A stretch of DNA of 35,513 nucleotides from IMG/VR virus record IMGVR_UViG_3300046557_000399, positions 1-35,513 of that record. The stretch is one strand, 5' to 3'. Each line of letters opens with the position of its first letter. Position 1 is the first letter of the stretch. The position numbers and the translations under genes are program-made. The stretch is from a virus. The notes below the pieces were generated by a model. It was not told the DNA's origin, did not search any database, and was given only the letters and a program-made list of their open reading frames with translations. Positions 30,277 to 35,513 of the stretch are shown here, in pieces.

Positions 30277-30588
30277 ATGAAGGGCCTCGTCCTTGAAGTC
30301 CACGATTGCCGCTGCACTTGCGGCAACAAATGGACCAACTCACGAGTGATCGCAATGGACTCCGACGGCGGCTACGGAGGTACTCCAAGTCCAAGAGACG
30401 AGGCGCACCTCCCACTCGCTTACATCTTCTCAACCCCTCGTGATCACTCCCTCTGCTTCCGCTGCGGCCCAATCGGCTACCGCCCCAAGCTCCAAGTCCC
30501 AGAGACACCTCCACTCCCACCCCCAACCCCAGAACCAGACTTCGATCCTCTTGCAGTAATAGATGAACTTCGCATGGAGAAACTCTAA
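30277..30588 (+). CDS. Zinc-ribbon-like protein
   Basis: 103 residues; ATG 30277 with GAGGA 11 bases upstream rather than the in-frame start at 30211. The N-terminus V-H-D-C-R-C-T-C-G-N-K-W and a second C-x-x-C (SLCFRCGP) near residue 60 form a zinc-ribbon core. A Pro-rich linker (about 72-90) and an acidic C-terminal helix follow. This may be an adapter or anti-host factor, but the sequence does not say which. Confidence 0.62.
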   Translation: MKGLVLEVHDCRCTCGNKWTNSRVIAMDSDGGYGGTPSPRDEAHLPLAYIFSTPRDHSLCFRCGPIGYRPKLQVPETPPLPPPTPEPDFDPLAVIDELRMEKL

Positions 30589-30905
30589 TGCGCAAAGGCA
30601 GCAGGAAGAAACTCCTACCCAAACCCAATCATCCAATCCAAGGCATCTCTTGGAGAGCGAAGCAACTCTTCGAACAGGAATACGCCGCTTGGGATGCTCT
30701 CCCTGCTGACTTCAAAACCCAACTCGACTTGGAACGATATCACGAACCTCCACTCGCCCTCGGTATCAAGCAAACACTCCGCAACAATCCTCACTTCAAC
30801 ATCTACCTTCTCCCCCGCCTCTACTTAATCGAATCGAAGAAGATGGCAGAACGTGATCTAAAGCTCGCCACTACTCCGAAAGAACCCAAGGACCCGACAA
30901 AATGA
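30588..30905 (+). CDS. Basic hypothetical protein
   Basis: 105 residues, TAATG overlap. A basic N-terminus (RKGSRKKLLPKPNHPIQG) leads to SWRAKQLFEQEYAAWDALPA, LDLERYHEPPLALGIKQTLR and helices to the end. It is likely a small helical, nucleic-acid-associated protein. Not recognised. Confidence 0.6.
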   Translation: MRKGSRKKLLPKPNHPIQGISWRAKQLFEQEYAAWDALPADFKTQLDLERYHEPPLALGIKQTLRNNPHFNIYLLPRLYLIESKKMAERDLKLATTPKEPKDPTK

Positions 30906-31099
30906 TAACTGGACACACAATACTCCTCCTCCTCCTCTTCATCCTTTCCCTCGCTGCCTTCGCTCAATGCCTAGTCCTCCAAAGTCCATTCATCGCTGCA
31001 CTCTTCTTCTTCTTCACCCTCTGGCTCTTCATCGAGCTAGTCCTCGACTTCCACTACCTCGCTACTCGCACTCCAAAGGATGATCATGACTCGCACTAA
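30902..31099 (+). CDS. Two-helix membrane protein
   Basis: 65 residues, ATGA overlap with the previous gene. Two hydrophobic segments (about residues 5-25 and 30-51) are separated by a very short turn, with an acidic-His tail outside. It could be a second holin-like or anti-holin protein, or a superinfection-exclusion factor. The sequence alone does not decide. Confidence 0.65.
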   Translation: MITGHTILLLLLFILSLAAFAQCLVLQSPFIAALFFFFTLWLFIELVLDFHYLATRTPKDDHDSH

Positions 31100-31439
31100 T
31101 AGACTCCAAACCCCTGCTGACCTAGAAGCTGATCAACTCTCCCGACGCTTCCTTGAGATCTTCAAGGCCGGCTCTCTCGGCGAACTCAAACTCGGCCCAC
31201 TTCCAAAGGCCACCTGCACCTCTCTCCGCCACCGCCTCTACCGTTTCCGTCGAAAGATGCACGAAGTCCACCATCCCGACCTCATGGCCGCGGAAGCTTG
31301 CACGATCGAGATAAAGCTCGAACCAGATGGAATCAACTTCCACCTCCTAATCTACCCCACTCTAATGCAGCTCGAAACTGCCTTAAAGAATGCAGGCCTT
31401 TCCGCCGGCGAACCCCCTCCTCTAGATGAAGAGGGATAG
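31086..31439 (+). CDS. Hypothetical alpha/beta protein
   Basis: 117 residues; ATG 31086 is five bases after AAAGGA, better spaced than the in-frame ATG at 31080, and overlaps the membrane gene. ADLEADQLSRRFLEIFKAGS, LRHRLYRFRRKMHEVHHPDL, then CTIEIKLEPDGINFHLLIYP. The helix-helix-strand order and the positively charged helix suggest nucleic-acid binding. Unrecognised. Confidence 0.6.
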   Translation: MTRTNRLQTPADLEADQLSRRFLEIFKAGSLGELKLGPLPKATCTSLRHRLYRFRRKMHEVHHPDLMAAEACTIEIKLEPDGINFHLLIYPTLMQLETALKNAGLSAGEPPPLDEEG

Positions 31440-31641
31440 CAGGTGTTGATCACTTGGGGCCATTTGCTCGCGAAAATTTGTAGCGCTCAGCCCCTTGCCC
31501 TATGCCCCAACATATGCCATACTCCCCTCTCGCGGCCCACCCAATCCCCGCAGGCTGGATGTTCCGCGAAGCCCCAGGGGACGGATCCTACGCAGTCCGG
31601 ATCCCCTGGGGTCCCACTACCACCTCCGAGGCCACCAATCA
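31440..31641. other. Gap with hairpin, probably non-coding
   Basis: Holds a 10-bp-stem hairpin (CCCCAGGGGA pairing with TCCCCTGGGG, about 31574-31612). It also holds TTGGGGC (31454-31460) and GCCCCAA (31504-31510), reminiscent of the 30-nt hairpin family but wrongly spaced. A 96-codon frame beginning at 31514 lacks a ribosome site and I do not count it as a gene. Confidence 0.45.
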
Positions 31642-31887
31642 ATGGCTAAGAACCACACCGCCACCGTACCCTGGAAGGTCCACGTACCTCAAGATCTCGC
31701 ACTCCGAATTGAATCTCGCTTCTACGATTCAGAGAAGCGCAAGCCTCGTTACGGGCAGCGCAACGCTCTCATCGTCGCACTTCTCCAACAGTGGGACCTG
31801 AAAACAGACCTTCCCGACTGGTATAATAAGCCCGCCCCCGCTCTCACTCCCCTAATCCTACCAAACCTAGAGGGAACCGAAGCCTAA
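31642..31887 (+). CDS. Ribbon-helix-helix-like small DNA-binding protein
   Basis: 81 residues, ATG at 31642. V-P-W-K-V-H-V-P-Q-D-L-A-L-R-I-E forms a strand then a helix, followed by K-P-R-Y-G-Q-R-N-A-L-I-V-A-L-L-Q-Q-W: the strand-helix-helix order of a phage RHH/CopG-like fold. The C-terminal part is Pro-rich. Such proteins are typically dimeric repressors; the operator palindromes in this window are possible targets but there is no proof. Confidence 0.62.
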   Translation: MAKNHTATVPWKVHVPQDLALRIESRFYDSEKRKPRYGQRNALIVALLQQWDLKTDLPDWYNKPAPALTPLILPNLEGTEA

Positions 31888-32210
31888 TGTCAGTCGAACG
31901 TCCTGCACTTGAGATCACCGAATCGGACCCGATCAAGCTCGACAATCGGCTCCGTGAACTACAAGCTGCACAGCTCCGCCGCAAAATCCAAGGCCTTCAG
32001 ATTCCCGAAGGGACTTCGCAAGGCGAGGCCGACCGCCTCCGCCGTGAGTGGAATTCGAGCTACGCTCTCGAAATTAAGGAAATGATCGGAATCACCATGA
32101 AGCTCCGGCGCACCTCAGCCGGCCCCGCCGCTAAAGGCGGCAAACGCGCCAAGCGCGCTCCCCTAGACATGGATGCAGTGATCATGGACATGGGGTTAGA
32201 AAAAGCATGA
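31887..32210 (+). CDS. Basic helical hypothetical protein
   Basis: 107 residues, TAATG overlap with the RHH-like gene. LDNRLRELQAAQLRRKIQGL, EADRLRREWNSSYALEIKEM, then a basic Lys/Arg-rich C-terminus (AAKGGKRAKRAPLDMDAVIM). Paired with the preceding RHH-like gene it may be an accessory protein, but there is no evidence of a toxin-antitoxin pair beyond size and coupling. Confidence 0.6.
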   Translation: MSVERPALEITESDPIKLDNRLRELQAAQLRRKIQGLQIPEGTSQGEADRLRREWNSSYALEIKEMIGITMKLRRTSAGPAAKGGKRAKRAPLDMDAVIMDMGLEKA

Positions 32211-32265
32211 ACACCAAAACCTATTGGAGTAGGTCTCGCGTTGCGGCGGTCATCCTGCTCCGATC

Positions 32266-32334
32266 GTCCAGGAGGAAACTAACCCTCCTGGACGCAATTT
32301 CCTTCACTGGCCACGGGGGGAGCAGGGCCAGTGA
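32266..32334 (+). promoter_or_regulatory. Two hairpins in the leader of the outer-membrane protein gene
   Basis: Hairpin 1: GTCCAGGAGG (32266-32275) with CCTCCTGGAC (32284-32293), perfect 10 bp. Hairpin 2: TCACTGGCC (32304-32312) with GGCCAGTGA (32326-32334), 9 bp, loop with GGGAGCAG. The loop can instead pair with CTGCTCC upstream (32255) or downstream (32346), both in CTGCTCCGAT repeats. So the leader could switch between structures. It could also be an intergenic terminator pair, although no U-tract follows. Confidence 0.5.
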
Positions 32335-32371
32335 CTGTATCTTCACTGCTCCGATAAGTAGGAGAAGCAAC

Positions 32372-33040
32372 ATGAAGACCCTCTACTCGAGCCTAGCAGC
32401 ACTGGCACTCTCTGCCATGCTCGCCACCCCCGCCGATGCCACTGGCGTCACTGGCGGTCGCTGCTACGTTGAAGCCAGCGTTAGCGCCGGCGCCGCCTTC
32501 AACACTCTCTCCATCGCAAAAGAGGACTTCGATCTCGGAGCTCAAGGCTACGGAGTTGCACCGGGTATCGGCTGCGACCTACTCCTGAATCCTTTCTTCA
32601 TCGGGATTCTCTATCGCTACGACTTCACCTCTATCAAGGGCTCAGCTGCTGATCTCACCTCCTTCAATCTCACTTCCCTCTCCACTCCAGCAGTACGCCT
32701 CGGAGTCAACATCACTCCCTCTACTGCACTCTACGGCATCGCGGGCTACACTTTCGCTCGTCAGAAAGATGAGAAGTTCGTTCTCGCCTCAAGCTCCTTC
32801 TCCGGCTACATGGTCGGTGGAGGCCTCGAACAACAACTCAATCCCAACCTCTCAATCAAATTTGAATACAACTTCAATCGCTTCGATCACGAAGACCTCA
32901 CCTTCCTCGACAACGAGGTGAAGATTCCAGCATCGCAAGGCCCCGACATTCACGTCTTCCGCATCGGCCTCGCCTACACCTGGGGTGGTACCTCCTACTC
33001 TCAGCCCAACTTCAATACCACTTACCGCCCCTTGAAGTAG
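32372..33040 (+). CDS. Outer-membrane beta-barrel protein (Omp25/OmpA-like)
   Basis: 222 residues; ATG 32372 with AGGAG ten bases upstream. A Sec signal peptide (1-23: basic start, hydrophobic LAALALSAML core, A-D-A cut site) is followed by a barrel with alternating strands (YVEASVSAGAAF, FFIGILYRYDF, TPAVRLGVNI, SFSGYMVGGGLEQQL, SIKFEYNFNRFDH, FRIGLAYTW). The C-terminal residue is Lys after a short tail, not the usual aromatic, so BAM recognition may differ. The long frame begins at 32207, but the signal peptide fixes the true start. An outer-membrane protein in a phage could alter host surface: adsorption, exclusion of other phages, or envelope stress. Host origin is likely. Confidence 0.85.
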   Translation: MKTLYSSLAALALSAMLATPADATGVTGGRCYVEASVSAGAAFNTLSIAKEDFDLGAQGYGVAPGIGCDLLLNPFFIGILYRYDFTSIKGSAADLTSFNLTSLSTPAVRLGVNITPSTALYGIAGYTFARQKDEKFVLASSSFSGYMVGGGLEQQLNPNLSIKFEYNFNRFDHEDLTFLDNEVKIPASQGPDIHVFRIGLAYTWGGTSYSQPNFNTTYRPLK

Positions 33041-33055
33041 TTCTAAAGACCCCAA

Positions 33056-33079
33056 GGAGGCAGGCTCAGGTCTGCCTCC
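33056..33079 (+). terminator. Hairpin after the outer-membrane protein gene (no U-tract)
   Basis: GGAGGCAG (33056-33063) with CTGCCTCC (33072-33079), loop GCTCAGGT, starting 15 bp after the stop codon. The next gene's ribosome site (GGAGTCTCA) comes just after. It may limit read-through or stabilise the upstream message. Confidence 0.5.
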
Positions 33080-33099
33080 CACCGCAACTCGGAGTCTCA

Positions 33100-34107
33100 A
33101 TGACCTCAATCGCAGACCTCCAACTCCCTCACTATCTCGACTCCTCCTGGCTTACCGCCTGGCGCGCCTGCAAACGGAAACACTTCTGGTCCGCCCTTAT
33201 AGGAATCTATCCCTCCGGCCAATCTGTACATCTAATCGCCGGCGCTGCAATCGCTTCAGGCATGGAATATGTTAGAAAGGCAGTCTTTGACCCACTCAAT
33301 TCCGGAACTCGCTTCTCTCATGAGGAGCTTATGGAATTCGCCATGTCCGGCTTCGTACAGGAATGGGGCTCCTACACTGCTCCTCAAGGTCACGCGAAAT
33401 CGTTCCACAATACTTTCGCCGCACTGGACGACTACATTCGACGATACAATCCCTACGATGACGTGGTCCAGCCCTTCCGCCGCCCCAACGGCGAAGCCGC
33501 GATCGAATACAAATTCTCAATACCTCTCGACATCAAACACCCCGACTCCGGAGATCCAATCTGCTTCGTCGGTAGATTCGATATGCTCGGAGTCTACGAC
33601 CACCCTGGAGGCCAGATCAATGTCCTCGTTGATGAAAAGTCAACTGCCTCAATCGGCTCTTACTGGGCTTCTCAGTGGGCGCTACGAGGCCAATTTCTTG
33701 GCTACTGTTGGGCCTGCCAGCAACAAGGAATCTACGTTTCCACTGCGTGCGTCCGCGGAATCGCAATTCAAAAGACCCAGTTCGTCTGCGCCACCGCTCT
33801 TCCCGAATACCCACAATGGCTCATCGACCGCTGGTATCGAGAGATGTACCGTGACATGGAAGGAATCGTACGAGCTTACGTGGCCATCAAAAGACGAGTC
33901 CAAACATCTGAAGAAGAACTTGATCAAGCTCTGGAATATTTTCTACCCCTCAATCTTGGTGACGCGTGCTCATCCTACGGCGGCTGCGCGTTTCAAACAC
34001 TTTGCGAAACAAATGACCCTTGGCGCTACACCTCCAACTACATAAGGCATCGTTGGGACCCACTGAAGAAGCAACCAGTAGAGGAAATCGCAAATGAAAG
34101 CATTTGA
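33100..34107 (+). CDS. Cas4/AddB-like PD-(D/E)XK nuclease with putative Fe-S cysteines
   Basis: 335 residues, ATG after GGAGTCTCA. SSWLTAWRACKRKHFWSALI holds C24. The nuclease core is G-R-F-D161, V-L-V-D178-E179-K180 and Q198-x-x-G-Y with its helix. The C-terminus carries C290-x5-C296-x5-C302. One Cys before plus three after the nuclease core is the Cas4/AddB/Dna2 arrangement for a 4Fe-4S cluster. The spacing of the middle pair differs from the usual C-x2-C. Family knowledge: such enzymes trim DNA ends in recombination or replication. In a phage a recombination or end-processing role is most likely; no cas genes or CRISPR lie in this window. It overlaps the next gene by 14 bp. Confidence 0.85.
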   Translation: MTSIADLQLPHYLDSSWLTAWRACKRKHFWSALIGIYPSGQSVHLIAGAAIASGMEYVRKAVFDPLNSGTRFSHEELMEFAMSGFVQEWGSYTAPQGHAKSFHNTFAALDDYIRRYNPYDDVVQPFRRPNGEAAIEYKFSIPLDIKHPDSGDPICFVGRFDMLGVYDHPGGQINVLVDEKSTASIGSYWASQWALRGQFLGYCWACQQQGIYVSTACVRGIAIQKTQFVCATALPEYPQWLIDRWYREMYRDMEGIVRAYVAIKRRVQTSEEELDQALEYFLPLNLGDACSSYGGCAFQTLCETNDPWRYTSNYIRHRWDPLKKQPVEEIANESI

Positions 34108-34558
34108 ACGAATCTCTGCTCGAGTCTTGGGGCAATGTGTTTCCGCACACAAGGCCCCAATTAGACCTCTCACACTCGAAATCGAAATCGTGCGTCAAGC
34201 ACTCCTCCAAGCCGTCTACTACTGTCCCGCCTCGCACAAAGAGATCTGCAACACCGCTCTTGAGATGTGGGTAGACTACTGCTGCAACCAAGGAGACGCC
34301 AATGCCAAGAGGAACGAAAGTAGACAACATGTACCGGGATCTCCGGGAGAAAGGCTTAACCAAGGAGTCCAGCGCGCGCATTGCACAGAGCAAAACAGGC
34401 CAGGCTCTAGCTACGGGTCGGCCCCCCAAACACCCCAGTCGCCCGCAACCCCGAAAGCGCAAGTAGAGGAGGACAAACGCTTCGCTTGGTGGGATCAACC
34501 AACCCTCCAGCAGGACGTTCGCTTCATCGGACCTGGAAAGGTCTTCATCATCGACTAG
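34094..34558 (+). CDS. Hypothetical protein containing a nested gene
   Basis: 154 residues, ATG 34094 with AGAGGA upstream, overlapping the nuclease end. Residues 25-65 (LEIEIVRQALLQAVYYCPAS, HKEICNTALEMWVDYCC) and the end (RFAWWDQPTLQQDVRFIGPG) look like true protein. Codons about 70-124 coincide in another frame with the gene at 34302-34466. Codons 12-22 contain hairpin copy 4. Either this is one gene with dual-coding middle, or the first part ends early by frameshift; the sequence is compatible with the first. Confidence 0.5.
   Translation: MKAFERISARVLGQCVSAHKAPIRPLTLEIEIVRQALLQAVYYCPASHKEICNTALEMWVDYCCNQGDANAKRNESRQHVPGSPGERLNQGVQRAHCTEQNRPGSSYGSAPQTPQSPATPKAQVEEDKRFAWWDQPTLQQDVRFIGPGKVFIID
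34129..34158 (+). repeat. 30-nt hairpin, copy 4 (in a coding region)
   Basis: Left arm GGGGCAATGTG, right arm CACAAGGCCCC, loop TTTCCGCA, extended outwards by TT/AA. In the opposite copy at 15007 the loop read leftwards is TTTCGGCG, nearly identical. Finding the same non-protein signal within a gene suggests selection for the nucleic-acid structure. Confidence 0.65.
34302..34466 (+). CDS. Small basic phage protein (54 residues)
   Basis: ATG 34302 with AAGGAG seven bases upstream. MPRGTKVDNMYRDLREKGLT then KESSARIAQSKTGQALATGR then a basic Pro-rich end. I recall this K-V-D-x-M-Y...S-A-R-I-A-Q-x-x-T-G-x-A-L-A-T-G-R pattern as a common small phage protein of unknown function. It lies within the frame of the 34094 gene. 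A role in phage DNA handling is only a guess from its charge. Confidence 0.75.
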   Translation: MPRGTKVDNMYRDLREKGLTKESSARIAQSKTGQALATGRPPKHPSRPQPRKRK

Positions 34559-34579
34559 GAGCAACTAGGAGCAATTCCA

Positions 34580-34738
34580 ATGGCCAAATCTCATCCAGGC
34601 TTCAAAGCAGTCCAGAGCAAGATCCAATCCGAAGGCTACTCGAAGAGAGCCGCTGGCGCAATCCTCGCCAACAAGACCCGGAACGCATCTGCAAGCGCTA
34701 AGCGCTCCAATCCTCGCCTGAAGCGCGTGAAGGGCTAA
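34580..34738 (+). CDS. Small basic phage protein (52 residues)
   Basis: ATG 34580, with AGGAG 13 bases upstream. MAKSHPGFKAVQSKIQSEGY, SKRAAGAILANKTRNASASA, KRSNPRLKRVKG. This H-P-G-F-K-A-V-Q...A-G-A-I-L-A...R-N-A-S motif is a familiar small phage protein, often encoded close to the preceding one as here. It is strongly basic, so probably nucleic-acid-binding. Function unknown. Confidence 0.78.
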   Translation: MAKSHPGFKAVQSKIQSEGYSKRAAGAILANKTRNASASAKRSNPRLKRVKG

Positions 34739-34772
34739 ACTCCATCCACCAGCCAACTCGGGGGGCGCAACA

Positions 34773-35399
34773 ATGAGGGACACAGAAATGTTCACTAGAG
34801 AACAACCCCGGCGATTTGCTGCGCTCCGCGAGCTAATCTCCAACACGAAGAACTCCGAAGCCTTAGCGCAAATCCCAGATCGACTCGAATCAATCTTCAC
34901 CCACTTCGACTCAGTCGAGCTCGCGACTAAATTCCGCTCCGATATCCACCTCCTCCTAACGGGCTCTTGCGCTCTTGCAGAGGCTCTGGCCGACAACACC
35001 TACCCCGCTGATGTAGCCCAACACGAGGTCTCCACTCTCCTCAACGTCTTAGCCCGCATCAACGGCCACCTCGCTGATCGTCCGTGCCTCAATGGCTACG
35101 CAGTCTTCTTCCCTCAAACCGCAACTGTCATGTCGCAATTCTTCTCTTCCCGCAGCGAAGCTGAAGCTCACCTCTCTCGCTTGATTCAACTCGGAGTCTC
35201 AGAACAGTGCTACGTCGCTCCAGCCAAGCTCATCTCTCAACACGTAGTCCAACCACGCTACCGTGCTATCGAGTCCCGCTTTCCACCAATCACAGATCAA
35301 CCTCGGGACTCGGAAGTCTTGGTGGAGAACGCTCCTCCCACAGAGGCTGAGAGTATTAAAGCCGAAGCCCACAAGATCGCCATAACTCTCCCACAATAG
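34773..35399 (+). CDS. Hypothetical protein, helical
   Basis: 208 residues from ATG 34773 (GGGGGGC upstream); ATG 34788 with GAGGG is an alternative start. Helical: REQPRRFAALRELISNTKNS, IPDRLESIFTHFDSVELATK, DIHLLLTGSCALAEALADN, then QHEVSTLLNVLARINGHLAD and YAVFFPQTATVMSQFFSSRS. The C-terminal tail is Pro/Glu-rich. I do not recognise the family. Position before the next, unfinished gene suggests a DNA-metabolism cluster, but that is inference. Confidence 0.65.
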   Translation: MRDTEMFTREQPRRFAALRELISNTKNSEALAQIPDRLESIFTHFDSVELATKFRSDIHLLLTGSCALAEALADNTYPADVAQHEVSTLLNVLARINGHLADRPCLNGYAVFFPQTATVMSQFFSSRSEAEAHLSRLIQLGVSEQCYVAPAKLISQHVVQPRYRAIESRFPPITDQPRDSEVLVENAPPTEAESIKAEAHKIAITLPQ

Positions 35400-35407
35400 G
35401 CCCCGCA

Positions 35408-35513
35408 ATGGTTCAACAGAAGACTCCCACTCCCACTACGCCCACTTCCCCTCTCAACCCCCCTGTTAAGGTGGCTGGAGTCATCTCCTCTGGTCCCAAC
35501 GTCCCCACCCACG
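35408..35513 (+). CDS. Start of an unidentified gene (runs off the window)
   Basis: ATG 35408 opens a frame that is still open at the right edge. The available 35 residues are low-complexity: VQQKTPTPTTPTSPLNPP, then VKVAGVISSGPNVPTH. The Pro/Thr start resembles a disordered N-terminal tail. No function can be given. Confidence 0.5.
   Translation, partial: MVQQKTPTPTTPTSPLNPPVKVAGVISSGPNVPTH

Noticed and set aside
31514-31801. A 95-codon frame starting at 31514 with a partly protein-like sequence
   Set aside because: No Shine-Dalgarno, it spans a strong hairpin, and its second half lies out of frame inside the well-supported 31642 gene.
32207-32371. An N-terminal extension of the outer-membrane protein
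   Set aside because: It would place 55 basic residues before a normal signal peptide; AGGAG before 32372 marks the real start.
34129-34158. Hairpin copy 4 as an intrinsic terminator of the nuclease gene
   Set aside because: No U-tract follows, and it lies within the next gene, close to its start.
1-35513. CRISPR array, tRNA genes, diversity-generating retroelement or insertion sequence
   Set aside because: I saw no spaced direct repeats, cloverleaf, reverse transcriptase, template/variable repeat pair or transposase anywhere in the window.

Overview
The window is a stretch of a tailed double-stranded DNA phage genome (or a prophage of one), and the parts list points to a podovirus-like virion. 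It has a large terminase, portal, scaffold and HK97-fold capsid protein, T7 gp11-like adaptor and gp12-like nozzle proteins, a gp13-like GNAT protein and a set of large internal/ejection proteins. No tape measure, sheath or tail-tube gene is visible. The host is probably a Gram-negative bacterium, plausibly an alphaproteobacterium: the phage carries an Omp25-like outer-membrane beta-barrel with a Sec signal peptide. That host guess is inference. No integrase, repressor, polymerase, tRNA or CRISPR array was found.

Left and centre (1-24649, all minus strand, read right to left) form one long, tightly packed late operon: an optional leader ORF, holin, small terminase, a PD-(D/E)XK-like nuclease, a membrane/coiled-coil protein, a GH108-like lysozyme, large terminase, portal, scaffold, major capsid protein, small head proteins, a glycine-rich adhesin with a chaperone-like partner, a cupin, adaptor, tail fibre, nozzle, the gp13-like protein, and finally four internal-virion genes. 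The last of these runs off the left edge. It is a polyvalent protein of more than 1,400 residues with a GNAT motif and two HExxH metalloprotease motifs. Nearly every junction is a TAATG, TGATG or ATGA overlap, so translation is coupled.

Middle (24650-26294) is a control region. It holds a self-contained one-gene cassette (operator palindromes, promoter candidate, gene, terminator) whose strand composition is opposite to the rest of the window, bounded by an 11-bp inverted repeat. Next to it is a roughly 430-bp non-coding giant imperfect palindrome: hairpin, 8-bp iterons, C/G palindrome, AT-rich centre, then the same elements mirrored. This looks like a replication origin or other master cis-element. 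More GCTCAC repeats and two perfect palindromes follow.

Right (26295-35513, plus strand) is an accessory/early-type cluster of about 27 mostly small genes. The first few are separated by GC-rich hairpins. Recognisable members are a GH25 lysozyme with a peptidoglycan-binding tail, zinc-ribbon-like small proteins, a two-helix membrane protein, a ribbon-helix-helix-like protein, the outer-membrane beta-barrel, a Cas4/AddB-like PD-(D/E)XK nuclease with four cysteines, and two small basic proteins of types common in phages. One of these two is nested inside another gene. A 30-nt hairpin occurs four times in the window, always exactly 30 nt long, and may be a phage-specific RNA or DNA signal.
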